DNA of 64,000 bases, taken from the NCBI GenBank assembly GCA_037013495.1, contig CM072801.1, positions 35,080,001-35,144,000 on the forward strand, written 5' to 3'. This stretch comes from Hippophae tibetana (lineage: Eukaryota > Streptophyta > Magnoliopsida > Rosales > Elaeagnaceae). The translations under genes were made by a program, and so were the position numbers. Position 1 is the stretch's first letter. Each line of letters starts with the position of its first letter. The notes under the pieces are model-generated. The model was not told the DNA's origin. It saw only the letters and a program-made list of their open reading frames with translations, and did not search any database. Shown here one piece after another: positions 47,381 to 61,600 of the stretch.

Positions 47381-50231
47381 AAAGTTGTAACTTTTAATTC
47401 GTGCATCGAAATGACTATTATAATGTCTCAAATCGTAGCTCTTTCGATTCCTAAAAACGCACCGAAAGAGTAGTTTAGTTATCGGAATTTTAATAAACAA
47501 AATTACTTCGTATACACTTCTTCCCAACCTCTAATAGTTAGGTGGCATCTTATTGCATTGCTTTCTTTTCTTGTTCTTTAGGGTTCTAATTTGATCATCT
47601 TAACCATATTCTAAACCATTTAATCATTCTTAAACCTTTGAGATGCTAGGTTGTCCGCCTAATGGTTCCGCATCATTTGCAAGCAAAGCCTTGGTTACTG
47701 AAAATATGTTATCTATCTTCACATATTTATTTTTTTGAATTTTACATTTTAAAAAACATTGTCCACTGAATTTTTTGTGCTTTCATAAGTCACAAATCAC
47801 AAAGAAAGATAGATATTTGTACACCAAGCCTTGTGTTTTCTTTCATATTTGTATTCATTATTTTGTCTTTCGGTTTAAATTCCTAGTTTTCATTAAATTC
47901 TTTTTACCTATTTCTTTTTTTTATGTTTTCTGTGTTCAAAATATCTTTGTTCTTGAAAAAAACAATAGACCTACTCCAGTTTGTAGTTTCAAGAAAAACT
48001 AGGTTATTAATATAGGTTGCAAGTTTAAACTGTTGTAAGTTTAAATTCGTTCATCAAAATGACTTTTATAATGTTTCAAATCGTTGCTCTTTCGATTCCT
48101 AAAAACACACTGAAAGAATAGTTTAGTTATCGGAATTTTTTTAAACAAAATTACTTCATTTACACTACTTGCCAACCCCTAATTGTTAGGTGGCGTCTTA
48201 TTTCGTTGTTTTCTTTTCTTGTTCTTTTGGGTTACAATTTGATCCTCTTAACCTTTTTCTAAGCAATTAATCATTCTTAATCTTTGTTTTCCTAGGTTGT
48301 TCGCCTAAAGGTTCCGCATCAATTAGTATCAATGCCTTGGTTGTTGAAAATATGTTATCTATCTTCATAAATTTATTTTTTGAATTTTACATTTAAAAAA
48401 GTTTGTCCATTGAATTTTCTCTGCTTTCATAAATCACAAATCACAAAGAAAGATATTATTTTTGTATACCAAGTTTTATGTTTTCTTTCAATTTTGTTGC
48501 CATTATTTTGTCTTTCTATTTCATTTTCTTTTTTTCAGTAAATTCTTTATACCTATTTTTTTATGTATTCTGTGTTCAACCTATCTTTGTTCTTGAAACA
48601 AACAATAGAGCTACTCCAGTTCGCAGCTTCAAGAAAAACTAGGTTATTAATATGTGTTGTAACTTTAAAAAGTTGTAACTTTTAATTTGTGCATCGAAAT
48701 GACTATTATAATGTGTCAAATCGTAGCTCTTTCGATTCCTAAAAAGGCACTCAAAGAGTAGTTTAGTTATCGAAATTTGTTTAATTAAAATTACTTCTTT
48801 TATACTTCTTGCCAACCTCTAATAGTTATGTGGCATCTTATTGCATTGTTTTTTGTTCTTGTTATTTAGGGTTCTAATTTGATCATCTTAACCCTACTCT
48901 AAACAATTTAATCATTCTTAATCCTTGTGTTCCTAGCTTGTTCGCCTAAAGGTTCCCCATCATTTGGTATCAAAGTCTTGGTTGCTGAAAATATGTTATA
49001 TTTCTTCATATATTTTGTTTTTAAATTTTATATTTAAAAACATTGTGTCCATTGAATTTTCTGTGGTTTCATAAATCACAAATCACAAAGAAAGATATAT
49101 ATTTGTACACCAAGCCTTGTCTGACTTTCATTTTTGTATTCATTATTTTGTCCTTCGGTTCAATTTCCTAGTTTTCATTAAATTCTTTTTACCTATTTCT
49201 TTCTTTATGTTTTCTGTGTTCAAAATATCTTTGTTCTTGAAAAAAACAATAGAGCTACTCCAGTTCGCAGTTTCAAGAAAAACTAGGTTATTAATATGGG
49301 TTGCAAGTTTAAACTGTTGTAAGTTTAAATTCGTTTATCGAAATGACTCTTATAATGATTCAAATCGTAGCTCTTTCGATTCCTAAAAAGGCACTGAAAG
49401 AGTAGTTTAGTTATCAGAATTTGTTTAATCAAAATTACTTCTTTTACACTTCTTGCAAACCTCTAATAATTAGGTGGCATCTTATTGCATTGTTTTTTGT
49501 TCTTGTTATTTAGGGTTCTAATTTGATCATCTTAACCCTAATCTAAACAATTTAATCATTCTTAATCTTTGTGTTCCTAGGTTGTTCGCCTAAAGGTTCC
49601 GCATCATTTGGTATCAAAGTCTTGGTTGCTGAAAATATGTTATCTATCTTCATAAATTTATTTTTTGAATTTGCCATTTAAAAAAACTTTGTTCATTGAA
49701 TTTTCTTTGCTTTCATAAATCACAAATCACAAAGAAAGATAGATATTTGTATACCAAGTTTTATGTTTTCTTTCAATTTTGTTGCAATTATTTTGTCTTT
49801 CTATTTCATTTTCTTTTTTCAGTAAATTCTTTTTACCTATTTCTTTTTTTATGTATTCTGTGTTCAACCTATCTTTGTTGTTGAAACACACAATAGAGCT
49901 ACTCCAGTTCGCAGGTTCAAGAAAAACTAGGTTATTAATATGTGTTGTAACTTTAAAAAGTTGAAACTTTTAATTCATGCATCGAAATGACTATTATAAT
50001 GTCTCAAATCGTAGCTCTTTCGATTCCTAAAATGGCACCGAAAGTGTAGTTTAGATATCGGAATTTTAAAAAACAAAATTACTTCGTTTACACTTCTTCC
50101 CAACCTCTAATAGTTAGGTGGCATCTTATTGCATTGCTTTCTGTTCTTGTTCTTTAGGGTTCTAATTTGATCATCTTAACCATATTCTAAATAATTTAAT
50201 CATTCTTAATCGTTTGAGATCCTAGGTTGTC
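47009..50231. repeat. Right border of the higher-order core, irregular monomer order
   Basis: Landmarks at 47009 (A front, C tail hybrid), 47656 (A), 48302 (B), 48943 (front with weak landmark, A-like body) and 49587 (C). Two A-type fronts follow each other directly. The monomer at 48943 is unusually divergent (TTTTGTTTTTAAATTTTATA). The regular trimer ends here. Confidence 0.75.
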
Positions 50232-53200
50232 CGCCTAATGGTTCCGTATCATTTGCTAGCAAAGCCTTGGTTACTGAAAATATGTTATCTATCTTCACAT
50301 ATTTATTTTTTTTGAATTTTACATTTTAAAAAACTTTGTCCACTGAATTTTTTGTGCTTTTATAAGTCACAAATCACAAAGAAAGATAGATATTTGTACA
50401 CCAAGCCTTGTGTTTTCTTTCATTTTTGTATTCATTATTTTGTCTTTCGGTTTAATTTCCTAGTTTTCATTAAATTCTTTTTACATATTTCTTTTTTTAT
50501 GTTTTCTATGTTCAAAATATCTTTGTTCTTGAAAAAAACAATAGAGCTACTCGAGTTCGTAATTTCAAGAAAAACTAGGTTTTTAATATTGGTTGCAAGT
50601 TTAAACTGTTGTAAGTATAAATTCGTTCATCAAAATGACTTTTATAATGTTTCAAATCGTAGCTCTTTCGATTCCTAAAAACACACTGAAAGAATAGTTT
50701 AGTTATCGGAATTTTTTTAAACAAAATTACTTCGGTTACACTACTTGCCAACCCCTAATTGTTAGATGGCATCTTATTGCGTTGTTTTGTTTTCTTGTTC
50801 TTTTGGGTTCCAATTTGATCCTCTTAACCTTTTTCTTAGCAATTAATCATTCTTAATCTTTTTTTTCCTAGGTTGTTCGCCTAAAGGTTCCGCATCATTT
50901 AGTATCAAAGTCTTGGTTGTTGAAAATATGTTATCTATCTTCATAAATTTATTTTTTGAATTTTACATTTAAAAAAGTTTGTCCATTGAATTTTCTCTCC
51001 TTTCATAAATCACAAATCACAAAGAAAGATATTATTTTTGTATACCAAGTTTTATGTTTTCTTTCAATTTTGTTGCCATTATTTTGTCTTTCTATTTCAT
51101 TTTCTTTTTTTCTGTAAATTCTTTATACCTATTTTTTTTATGTATTCTGTGTTCAACCTATCTTTGTTCTTGAAACAAACAATAGAGCTACTCCAGTTCG
51201 CAGCTTCAAGAAAAACTAGGTTATTAATATGTGTTGTAACTTTAAAAAGTTGTAACCTTTAATTCGTGCATCGAAATGACTATTATAATGTCTCAAATCG
51301 TAGCTATTTCGATTCCTAAAAAGGCACTGAAAGAGTAGTTTAGTTATCGGAATTTTAATAAACAAAATTACTTCTTTACACTTCTTGAAAACCTCTAATA
51401 GTTAGGTGGCATCTTATTGCATTGTTTTCTATTCTTGTTATTTAGGGTTCTAATTTGATCATCTTAACCATATTCTAAACAATTTAAATATTCTTAATCC
51501 TTTGAGATCCAAGGTTGTCCGCCTAATGGTTCCGTATCATTTGCCAGCAAAGCCTTGGTTACTGAAAATATGTTATCGATCATCACATATTTATTTTTTT
51601 GAATTTTACATTTTTAAAAACTTTGTCCACTGAATATTTTGTGCTTTTATAAGTCACAAATCACAAAGAAAGATAGATATTTGTACACCAAGCCTTTTGT
51701 TTTCATTCATTTTTGTATTCATTATTTTGTCTTTCGGTTTAATTTCCTAGTTTTCATTAAATTCTTTTTACCTATCTCTTTTTTTATGTTTTCTATGTTC
51801 AAAATATCTTTGTTCTTGAAAAAAACAATAGAGCTACCCCAGTTCGTAGTTTCAAGAAAAACTTGGTCATTAATATGGGTTGCAAGTTTAAACTGTTGTA
51901 AGTTTAAATTGGTTCATCGAAATGACTTTAATAAAGTATCAAATCCTAGCTCTTTCGATTCCAAAAAACACACTGAAAGAATAATTTAGTTATCGGAATT
52001 TTTTGAAACAAAATTACTTCGTTTACACTACTTGCCAACCCCTAATTGTTAGGTGGCATCTGATTGCGTTGTTTTCTTTTCTTGTTCTTTTGGGTTCCAA
52101 TTTGATCCTCTTAACCTTTTTCTAAGCAATTAATCATTCTTAATCTTTGTTTTCCTAGGTTGTTCGCCTAAAGGTTCCGCATCATTTAGTATCAAAGTCT
52201 TGGTTGTTGAAAATATGTTATCTATCTTCATAAATTTATTTTTTGAATTTTACATTTTAAAAAGTTTGTCCATTAAATTTTCGCTGCTTTCATAAATCAC
52301 AAATCACAAAGAAAGATATTATTTTTGTATACCAAGTTTTATGTTTTCTTTCAATTTTTTTGCCATTATTTTGTCTTTCTATTTCATTTTCTTTTTTTCA
52401 GTAAATTCTTTATACCTATTTTTTTTATATATTCTGTTTTCAACCTATCTTTGTTCTTGAAACAAACAATAGAGCTACTCCAGTTCGCAGCTTCAAGAAA
52501 AACTAGGTTATTAATATGTGCTGTAACTTTAAAAAGTTGTAACTTTTAATTTGTGCATCGAAATGACTATTATAATGTCTCAAATCGTAGTTCTTTCGAT
52601 TCCTAAAAAGGCACTGAAAGAGTAGTTTAGTTATCAGAATTTGTTTAATCAAAATTATTCTTTTACACTTCTTGCAAACCTCTAATAATTAGGTGGCATC
52701 TTATTGCATTGTTTTTTGTTCTTGTTATTTAGGGTTCTAATTTGATAATCTTAACCCTAATCTAAACAATTTAATCATTCTTAATCTTTGTGTTCCTAGG
52801 TTGTTCGCCTAAAGGTTCCGCATCATTTGGTATCAAAGTCTTGGTTGCTAAAAATATGTTATCTATCTTCATAAATTTATTTTTTGAATTTGCCATTTAA
52901 AAAAACTTTGTTCATTGAATTTTCTTTGCTTTCATAAATCACAAATCATAAAGAAAGATAGATATTTGTATGCCAAGTTTTATGTTTTCTTTCAATTTTG
53001 TTGCAATTATTTTGTCTTTCTATTTCATTTTCTTTTTTCAGTAAATTCTTTTTACCTATTTCTTTTTTTATGTATTCTGTGTTCAACCTATCTTTGTTCT
53101 TGAAACAAACAATAGAGCTACTCCAGTTCGCAGCTTCAAGAAAAACTAGGTTATTAATATGTGTTGTAACTTTAAAAAGTTGTAACTTTTAATTCGTGCA

Positions 53201-56200
53201 TCGAAATGACTATTATAATGTCTCAAATCGTAGCTCTTTCGATTCCTAAAAAGGCACCGAAAGAGTAGTTTAGTTATCGGAATTTTAAAAAACAAAATTA
53301 CTTCGTTTACACTTCTTCCCAACCTCTAATAGTTAGGTGGCATCTTATTGAATTGCTTTCTGTTCTTGTTCTTTAGGGTTCTAATTTGATCATCTTAACC
53401 ACATTCTAAATAATTTAATCATTCTTAATCCTTTGAGATCCTATGTTGTCCGCCTAATGGTTCCGTATCATTTGCTAGCAAAGCCTTGGTTACTGAAAAT
53501 ATGTTATCTATCTTCACATATTTATTTTTTTGAATTTTACATTTTAAAAAACTTTGTCCACTGAATTTTTTGTGCTTTTATAAGTCACAAATCACAAAGA
53601 AAGATAGATATTTGTACACCAAGCCATGTGTTTTCTTTCATTTTTGTATTCATTATTTTGTCTTTCGGTTTAATTTCCTAGTTTTCATTAAATTCTTTTT
53701 ACCTATTTCTTTTTTTATGTTTTCTATGTTCAAAATATCTTTGTTCTTGAAAAAAACAATAGAGCTACTCCAGTTCGTAGTTTCAAGAAAAACTAGGTTA
53801 TTAATATTGGTTGCAAGTTTAAACTGTTGTAAGTTTAAATTGGTTCATCGAAATGACTTTAATAAAGTATCAAATCCTAGCTCTTTCGATTCCAAAAAAC
53901 ACACTGAAAGAATAATTTAGTTATCGGAATTTTTTTAAACAAAATTACTTCGTTTACACTACTTGCCAACCTCTAATTGTTAGGTGGCATCTTATTGCGT
54001 TGTTTTCTTTTCTTGTTCTTTTGGGTTCCAATTTGATCCTCTTAACCTTTTTCTAAGCAATTAATCATTCTTAATCTTTGTTTTCCTAGGTTGTTCGCCT
54101 AACGGTTCCGCATCATTTAGTATCAAAGTCTTGGTTGTTGAAAATATGTTATCTATCTTCATAAATTTATTTTTTGAATTTTACATTTTAAAAAGTTTGT
54201 CCATTAAATTTTCGCTGCTTTCATAAATCACAAATCACAAAGAAAGATATTATTTTTGTATACCAAGTTTTATGTTTTCTTTCAATTTTGTTGCCATTAT
54301 TTTGTCTTTCTATTTCATTTTCTTTTTTTCAGTAAATTCTTTATACCTATTTTTTTTTATATTCTGTTTTCAACCTATCTTTGTTCTTGAAACAAACAAT
54401 AGAGCTACTCCAGTTCGCAGCTTCAAGAAAAACTAGGTTATTAATATGTGCTGTAACTTTAAAAAGTTGTAACTTTTAATTTGTGCATCGAAATGACTAT
54501 TATAATGTCTCAAATCGTAGTTCTTTCGATTCCTAAAAAGGCACTGAAAGAGTAGTTTAGTTATCAGAATTTGTTTAATCAAAATTATTCTTTTACACTT
54601 CTTGCAAACCTCTAATAATTAGGTGGCATCTTATTGCATTGTTTTTTGTTCTTGTTATTTAGGGTTCTAATTTGATAATCTTAACCCTAATCTAAACAAT
54701 TTAATCATTCTTAATCTTTGTGTTCCTAGGTTGTTCGCCTAAAGGTTCCGCATCATTTGGTATCAAAGTCTTGGTTGCTAAAAATATGTTATCTATCTTC
54801 ATAAATTTATTTTTTGAATTTGCCATTTAAAAAAACTTTGTTCATTGAATTTTCTTTGCTTTCATAAATCACAAATCATAAAAAAAGATAGATATTTGTA
54901 TGCCAAGTTTTATGTTTTCTTTCAATTTTGTTGCAATTATTTTGTCTTTCTATTTCATTTTCTTTTTTCTGTAAATTCTTTTTACCTATTTCTTTTTTTA
55001 TGTATTCTGTGTTCAACCTATCTTTGTTCTTGAAACAAACAATAGAGCTACTCCAGTTCGCAGCTTCAAGAAAAACTAGGTTATAAATATGTGTTGTAAC
55101 TTTAAAAAGTTGTAACTTTTAATTCGTGCATCGAAATGACTATTATAATGTCTCAAATCGTAGCTCTTTCGATTCCTAAAAAGGCACCGAAAGAGTAGTT
55201 TAGTTATCGGAATTTTAAAAAACAAAATTACTTCGTTTACACTTCTTCCCAACCTCTAATAGTTAGGTGGCATCTTATTGAATTGCTTTCTGTTCTTGTT
55301 CTTTAGGGTTCTAATTTGATCATCTTAACCACATCTAAATTATTTAATCATTCTTAATCCTTTGAGATCCTATGTTGTCCGCCTAATGGTTCCGTATCAT
55401 TTGCTAGCAAAGCCTTGGTTACTGAAAATATGTTATCTATCTTCACATATTTATTTTTTTGAATTTTACATTTTAAAAAACTTTGTCCACTGAATTTTTT
55501 GTGCTTTTATAAGTCACAAATCACAAAGAAAGATAGATATTTGTACACCAAGCCTTGTGTTTTCTTTCATTTTTGTATTCATTATTTTGTCTTTCGGTTT
55601 AATTTCCTAGTTTTCATTAAATTCTTTTTACCTATTTCTTTTTTTATGTTTTCTATGTTCAAAATATCTTTGTTCTTGAAAAAAACAATAGAGCTACTCC
55701 AGTTCGTAGTTTCAAGAAAAACTAGGTTATTAATATTGGTTGCAAGTTTAAACTGTTGTAAGTTTAAATTCGTTCATCGAAATGACTTTAATAAAGTATC
55801 AAATCCTAGCTCTTTCGATTCCTAAAAAGGCACTGAAAGAGTAGTTTAGTTATCAGAATTTGTTTAATCAAAATTATTCTTTTACACTTCTTGCAAACCT
55901 CTAATAATTAGGTGGCATCTTATTGCATTGTTTTTTGTTCTTGTTATTTAGGGTTCTAATTTGATAATCTTAACCCTAATCTAAACAATTTAATCATTCT
56001 TAATCTTTGTGTTCCTAGGTTGTTCGCCTAAAGGTTCCGCATCATTTGGTATCAAAGTCTTGGTTGCTAAAAATATGTTATCTATCTTCATAAATTTATT
56101 TTTTGAATTTGCCATTTAAAAAAACTTTGTTCATTGAATTTTCTTTGCTTTCATAAATCACAAATCATAAAGAAAGATAGATATTTGTATGCCAAGTTTT

Positions 56201-58600
56201 ATGTTTTCTTTCAATTTTGTTGCAATTATTTTGTCTTTCTATTTCATTTTCTTTTTTCAGTAAATTCTTTTTACCTATTTCTTTTTTTATGTATTCTGTG
56301 TTCAACCTATCTTTGTTCTTGAAACAAACAATAGAGCTACTCCAGTTCGCAGCTTCAAGAAAAACTAGGTTATTAATATGTGTTGTAACTTTAAAAAGTT
56401 GTAACTTTTAATTCGTGCATCGAAATGACTATTATAATGTCTCAAATCGTAGCTCTTTCGATTCCTAAAAAGGCACCGAAAGAGTAGTTTAGTTATCGGA
56501 ATTTTAAAAAACAAAATTACTTCTTTACACTTCTTCCCAACCTCTAATAGTTAGGTGGCATCTTATTGAATTGCTTTCTGTTCTTGTTCTTTAGGGTTCT
56601 AATTTGATCATCTTAACCACATTCTAAATAATTTAATCATTCTTAATCCTTTGAGATCCTATGTTGTCCGCCTAATGGTTCCGTATCATTTGCTAGCAAA
56701 GCCTTGGTTACTGAAAATATGTTATCTATCTTCACATATTTATTTTTTTGAATTTTACATTTTAAAAAACTTTGTCCACTGAATTTTTTGTGCTTTTATA
56801 AGTCACAAATCACAAAGAAAGATAGATATTTGTACACCAAGCCATGTGTTTTCTTTCATTTTTGTATTCATTATTTTGTCTTTCGGTTTAATTTCCTAGT
56901 TTTCATTAAATTCTTTTTACCTATTTCTTTTTTTATGTTTTCTATGTTCAAAATATCTTTGTTCTTGAAAAAAACAATAGAGCTACTCCAGTTCGTAGTT
57001 TCAAGAAAAACTAGGTTATTAATATTGGTTGCAAGTTTAAACTGTTGTAAGTTTAAATTGGTTCATCGAAATGACTTTAATAAAGTATCAAATCCTAGCT
57101 CTTTCGATTCCAAAAAACACACTGAAAGAATAATTTAGTTATCAGAATTTTTTTAAACAAAATTACTTCGTTTACACTACTTGCCAACCCCTAATTGTTA
57201 GGTGGCATCTTATTGCGTTGTCTTCTTTTCTTGTTCTTTTGGGTTCCAATTTGATCCTCTTAACCTTTTTCTTAGCAATTAATCATTCTTAATCTTTGTT
57301 TTCCTAGGTTGTTCGCCTAAAGGTTCCGCATCATTTAGTATCAAAGTCTTGGTTGTTGAAAATATGTTATCTATCTTCATAAATTTATTTTTTGAGTTTT
57401 ACATTTAAAAAAGTTTGTCCATTGAATTTTCTCTCCTTTCATAAATCACAAATCACAAAGAAAGATATTATTTTTGTATACCAAGTTTTATGTTTTCTTT
57501 CAATTTTGTTGCCATTATTTTGTCTTTCTATTTCATTTTCTTTTTTTCTGTAAATTCTTTATACCTATTTTTTTTATGTATTCTGTGTTCAACCTATCTT
57601 TGTTCTTGAAACAAACAATAGAGCTACTCCAGTTCGCAGCTTCAAGAAAAACTAGGTTATTAATATGTGTTGTAACTTTAAAAAGTTGTAACTTTTAATT
57701 CGTGCATCGAAATGACTATTATAATGTCTCAAATCGTAGCTCTTTCGATTCCTCAAAAGGCACTGAAAGAGTAGTTTAGTTATCGGAATTGTAATAAACA
57801 AAATTACTTCTTTACACTTCTTGCAAACCTCTAATAGTTAGGTGGCATCTTATTGCATTGTTTTCTATTCTTGTTATTTAGGGTTCTAATTTGATCATCT
57901 TAACCATATTCTAAACAATTTAATCATTCTTAATCCTTTGAGATCCAAGGTTGTCCGCCTAATGGTTCCGTATCATTTTCCAGCAAAGCCTTGGTTACTG
58001 AAAATATGTTACCTTTCTTCACATATTTATTTTTTTGAATTTTACATTTTAAAAAACTTTGTCCACTGAATTTTTTGTCCTTTCATAAGTCACAAATCAC
58101 AAAGAAAGATAGATATTTATACACCAAGCCTTGTGTTTTCTTTCATTTTTCTATTCATTATTTTGTCTTTCGGTTTAATTTCCTAGTTTTCATTAAATTC
58201 GTTTTGCCTATTTCTTTTTTTATGTTTTCTATGTTCAAAATATCTTTGTTCTTGAAAAAAACAATAGAGCTACTCCAGTTCGTAGTTTCAAGAAAAACTA
58301 GGTTATTAATATGGGTTGCAAGTTTAAACTGTTGTAAGTTTAAATTCGTTCATCGAAATGAATTTAATAAAGCATCAAATCCTAGCTCTTTCGATTCCTA
58401 AAAACACACTGAAAGAATAGTTTAGTTATCGGAATTTTTTTAAACAAAATTACTTCGTTTACACTACTTGCCAACCCCTAATTGTTAGGTGGCATCTTAT
58501 TGCGTTGTTTTCTTTTCTTGTTCTTTTGGGTTCCAATTTGATCCTCTTAACCTTTTTCTAAGCAATTAATCATTCTTAATCTTTGTTTTCCTAGGTTGTT
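50232..58600. repeat. Degenerate higher-order block: dimers mixed with trimers
   Basis: Landmarks at 50232 (A), 50878 (B, C-like tail), 51520 (A), 52165 (B), 52806 (C), 53451 (A), 54096 (B), 54736 (C), 55380 (A with B tail), 56025 (C), 56669 (A), 57314 (B) and 57956 (A). A-to-A spacings alternate between about 1288 and 1930. The dimers at 50232 and 56669 share private variants (FFCKF-encoding change, TTTCTGTAAATTC) at an offset of 6436-6437 bp. Confidence 0.8.
55780..55850. other. A/B recombination junction that removed one monomer
   Basis: The tail of the A monomer reads A-type up to AAATCCTAGCTC and then B-type (AAAAAGGCACTGAAAGAGTAG, followed by TTTAATCAAAATTATTC). The next monomer is C, so the B body is missing. 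Confidence 0.75.
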
Positions 58601-61600
58601 CGCCTAAAGGTTCCGCATCATTTAGTATCAAAGTCTTGGTTGTTGAAAATATGTTCTCTATCTTCATAAATTTATTTTTTGAATTTTCCATTTAAAAAAA
58701 CTTTGTTCATTGAATTTTCTTTGCTTTCATAAATCACAAATCACAAAGAAAGATATTATTTTTGTATACCAAGTTTTATGTTTTCTTTCAATTTTGTTGC
58801 CATTATTTTGTCTTTCTATTTCATTTTCTTTTTTCAGTAAATTTTTTTTACCTATTTCTTTTTTTATGTATTCTGTGTTCAACCTATCTTTGTTCTTGAA
58901 ACAAACAATAGAGCTACTCCAGTTCGCACCTTCAAGAAAAACTAGTTATTAATATGTGTTGTAACTTTAAAAAGTTGTAACTTTTAATTGGTGCATCGAA
59001 ATGACTATTATAATGTCTCAAATCGTAGCTCTTTCGATTCCTAAAAAGGCACTGAAAGAATAGTTTAGTTATCGGAATTTGTATAATGAAAATTACTTCG
59101 TTTACACTTCTTGCCAACCTCTAATAGTTAAGTGGCATCTTATTGCATTTTTTTTTGTTCTTGTTCTTTAGGGTTCTAATTTGATCATCTTAACCCTACT
59201 CTAAACAATTTAATAATTCTTAATCTTTGTTTTCCTAGGTTGTTCGCCTAAAGGTTCCGCACAATTTAGTATGAAAGTCTTGGTTGTTGAAAATAGTTTA
59301 TCTATTTTCATAAATTTATTTTTTGAATTATACATTTAAAAAAATTTTGTCCATTGAATTTTCTCTGCTTTCATAAATCACAAATCACAAAGAAAGATAT
59401 TATTTTTGTATACCAAGTTTTATGTTTTCTTTCAATTTTGTTGCCATTATTTTGTCTTTTTATTTCATTTTCATTTTTCAGTAAATTCTTTTTACCTATT
59501 TCTTTTTTTATGTATTCTGTGTTCAACCTATCTTTGTTCTTGAAACAAACAATAGAGCTACTCCAGTTCGCAGCTTCAAGAAAAACTAGTTATTAATATG
59601 TGTTGTAACTTTAAAAAGTTGTAACTTTTAATTGGTGCATCGAAATGACTATTATAATGTCTCAAATCGTAGCTCTTTCGATTCCTAAAAAGGCACTGAA
59701 AGAATAGTTTAGTTATCTGAATTTTAAAAAACAAAATTACTTCGTTTACACTTCTTCCCAACCTCTAATAGTTAGGTGGCATCTTATTGCATTGCTTTCT
59801 GTTCTTGTTCTTTAGGGTTCTAATTTGATCATCTTAACCATATTCTAAATAATTTAATCATTCTTAATCTTTGTTTTCCTAGGTTGTTCGCCTAAAGGTT
59901 CCGCATCATTTAGTATCAAAGTCTTGGTTGTTGAAAATATGTTATCTATCTTCATAAATTTATTTTTTGAATTATACATTTAAAAAAATTTTGTCCATTG
60001 AATTTTCTCTACTTTCATAAATCACAAATCACAAAGAAAGATATTATTTTTTTATACCAAGTTTTATGTTTTCTTTCAATTTTGTTGCCATTATTTTGTC
60101 TTTTTATTTCATTTTCATTTTTCAGTAAATTCTTTTTACCTATTTGTTTTTTATGTATTCTGTGTTCAACCTATCTTTGTTCTTGAAACAAACAATAGAG
60201 CTACTCCACTTCGCAGCTTCAAGAAAAACTAGTTATTAATATGTGTTGTAACTTTAAAAAGTTGTAACTTTTAATTGGTGCATCGAAATGACTATTATAA
60301 TGTCTCAAATCGTAGCTCTTTTGATTCCTAAAAAGGCACTGAAAGAATAGTTTAGTTATCGGAATTTGTATAATGAAAATTACTTCGTTTACACTTCTTG
60401 CCAACCTCTAATAGTTAAGTGGCATCTTATTGCATTGTTTTTTGTTCTTGTTCTTTAGGGTTCTAATTTGATCATCTTAACCCTACTCTAAACAATTTAA
60501 TCATTCTTAATCTTTGTTTTCCTAGGTTGTTCGCCTAAAGGTTCCGCATCATTTAGTATCAAAGTCTTGGTTGTTGAAAATATGTTATCTATCTTCATAA
60601 ATTTATTTTTTTAATTATACATTTAAAAAAATTTTGTCCATTGAATTTTCTTTGCTTTCATAAATCACAAATCACAAAGAAAGATATTATTTTTTTATAC
60701 CAAGTTTTATGTTTTCTTTCAATTTTGTTGCCATTATTTTGTCTTTTTATTTCATTTTCATTTTTCATTAAATTCTTTTTACCTATTTCTTTTTTTATGT
60801 TTTCTGTGTTCAAAATATCTTTGTTCTTGAAAAAAACAATAGAGCTACTCCAGTTCGTAGTTTCAAGAAAAACTAGGTTATTAATATGGGTTGCAAGTTT
60901 AAACTGTCGTAAGTTTAAATTGGTTCATCGAAATGACTTTTATAATGTTTCAAATCGTAGCTCTTTCGATTCCTAAAAAGGCACTGAAAGAATAGTTTAG
61001 TTATCGGAATTTGTATAATGAAAATTACTTCGTTTACACTTCTGGCCAACCTCTAATAGTTAAGTGGCATCTTATTGCATTGTTTTTTATTCTTGTTCTT
61101 TAGGGTTCTAATTTGATCATCTTAACCATACTCTAAACAATTTAATCATTCTTAATCTTTGTTTTCCTAGGTTGTTCGCCTAAAGGTTCCGCATCATTTA
61201 GTATCAAAGTCTTGGTTGTTGAAAATATGTTATCTATCTTCATAAATTTATTTTTTGAATTACACATTTAAAAAAATTTGGTCCATTGAATTTTCTCTGC
61301 TTTCATAAATCACAAATCACAAAGAAAGATATAATTTTTTATACCAAGTTTTATGTTTTCTTTCAATTATGTTGCCATTATTTTGTCTTTTTATTTCATT
61401 TTCATTTTTCATTAAATTCTTTTTACCTATTTCTTTTTTTATGTTTTCTGTCTTCAAAATATCTTTGTTCTTAAAAAAAACAATAGAGCTACTCCAGTTC
61501 GTAGTTTCAAGAAAAACTAGGTTATTAATATGGGTTGCAAGTTTAAACTGTCGTAAGTTTAAATTGGTTCATCGAAATGACTTTTATAATGTTTCAAATC

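Noticed and set aside
13867..60404. Minus-strand ORFs of 61-79 codons in satellite monomers
   Set aside because: Short, present only where no indel interrupts the frame, and no start context or domain; by-products of the repeat.
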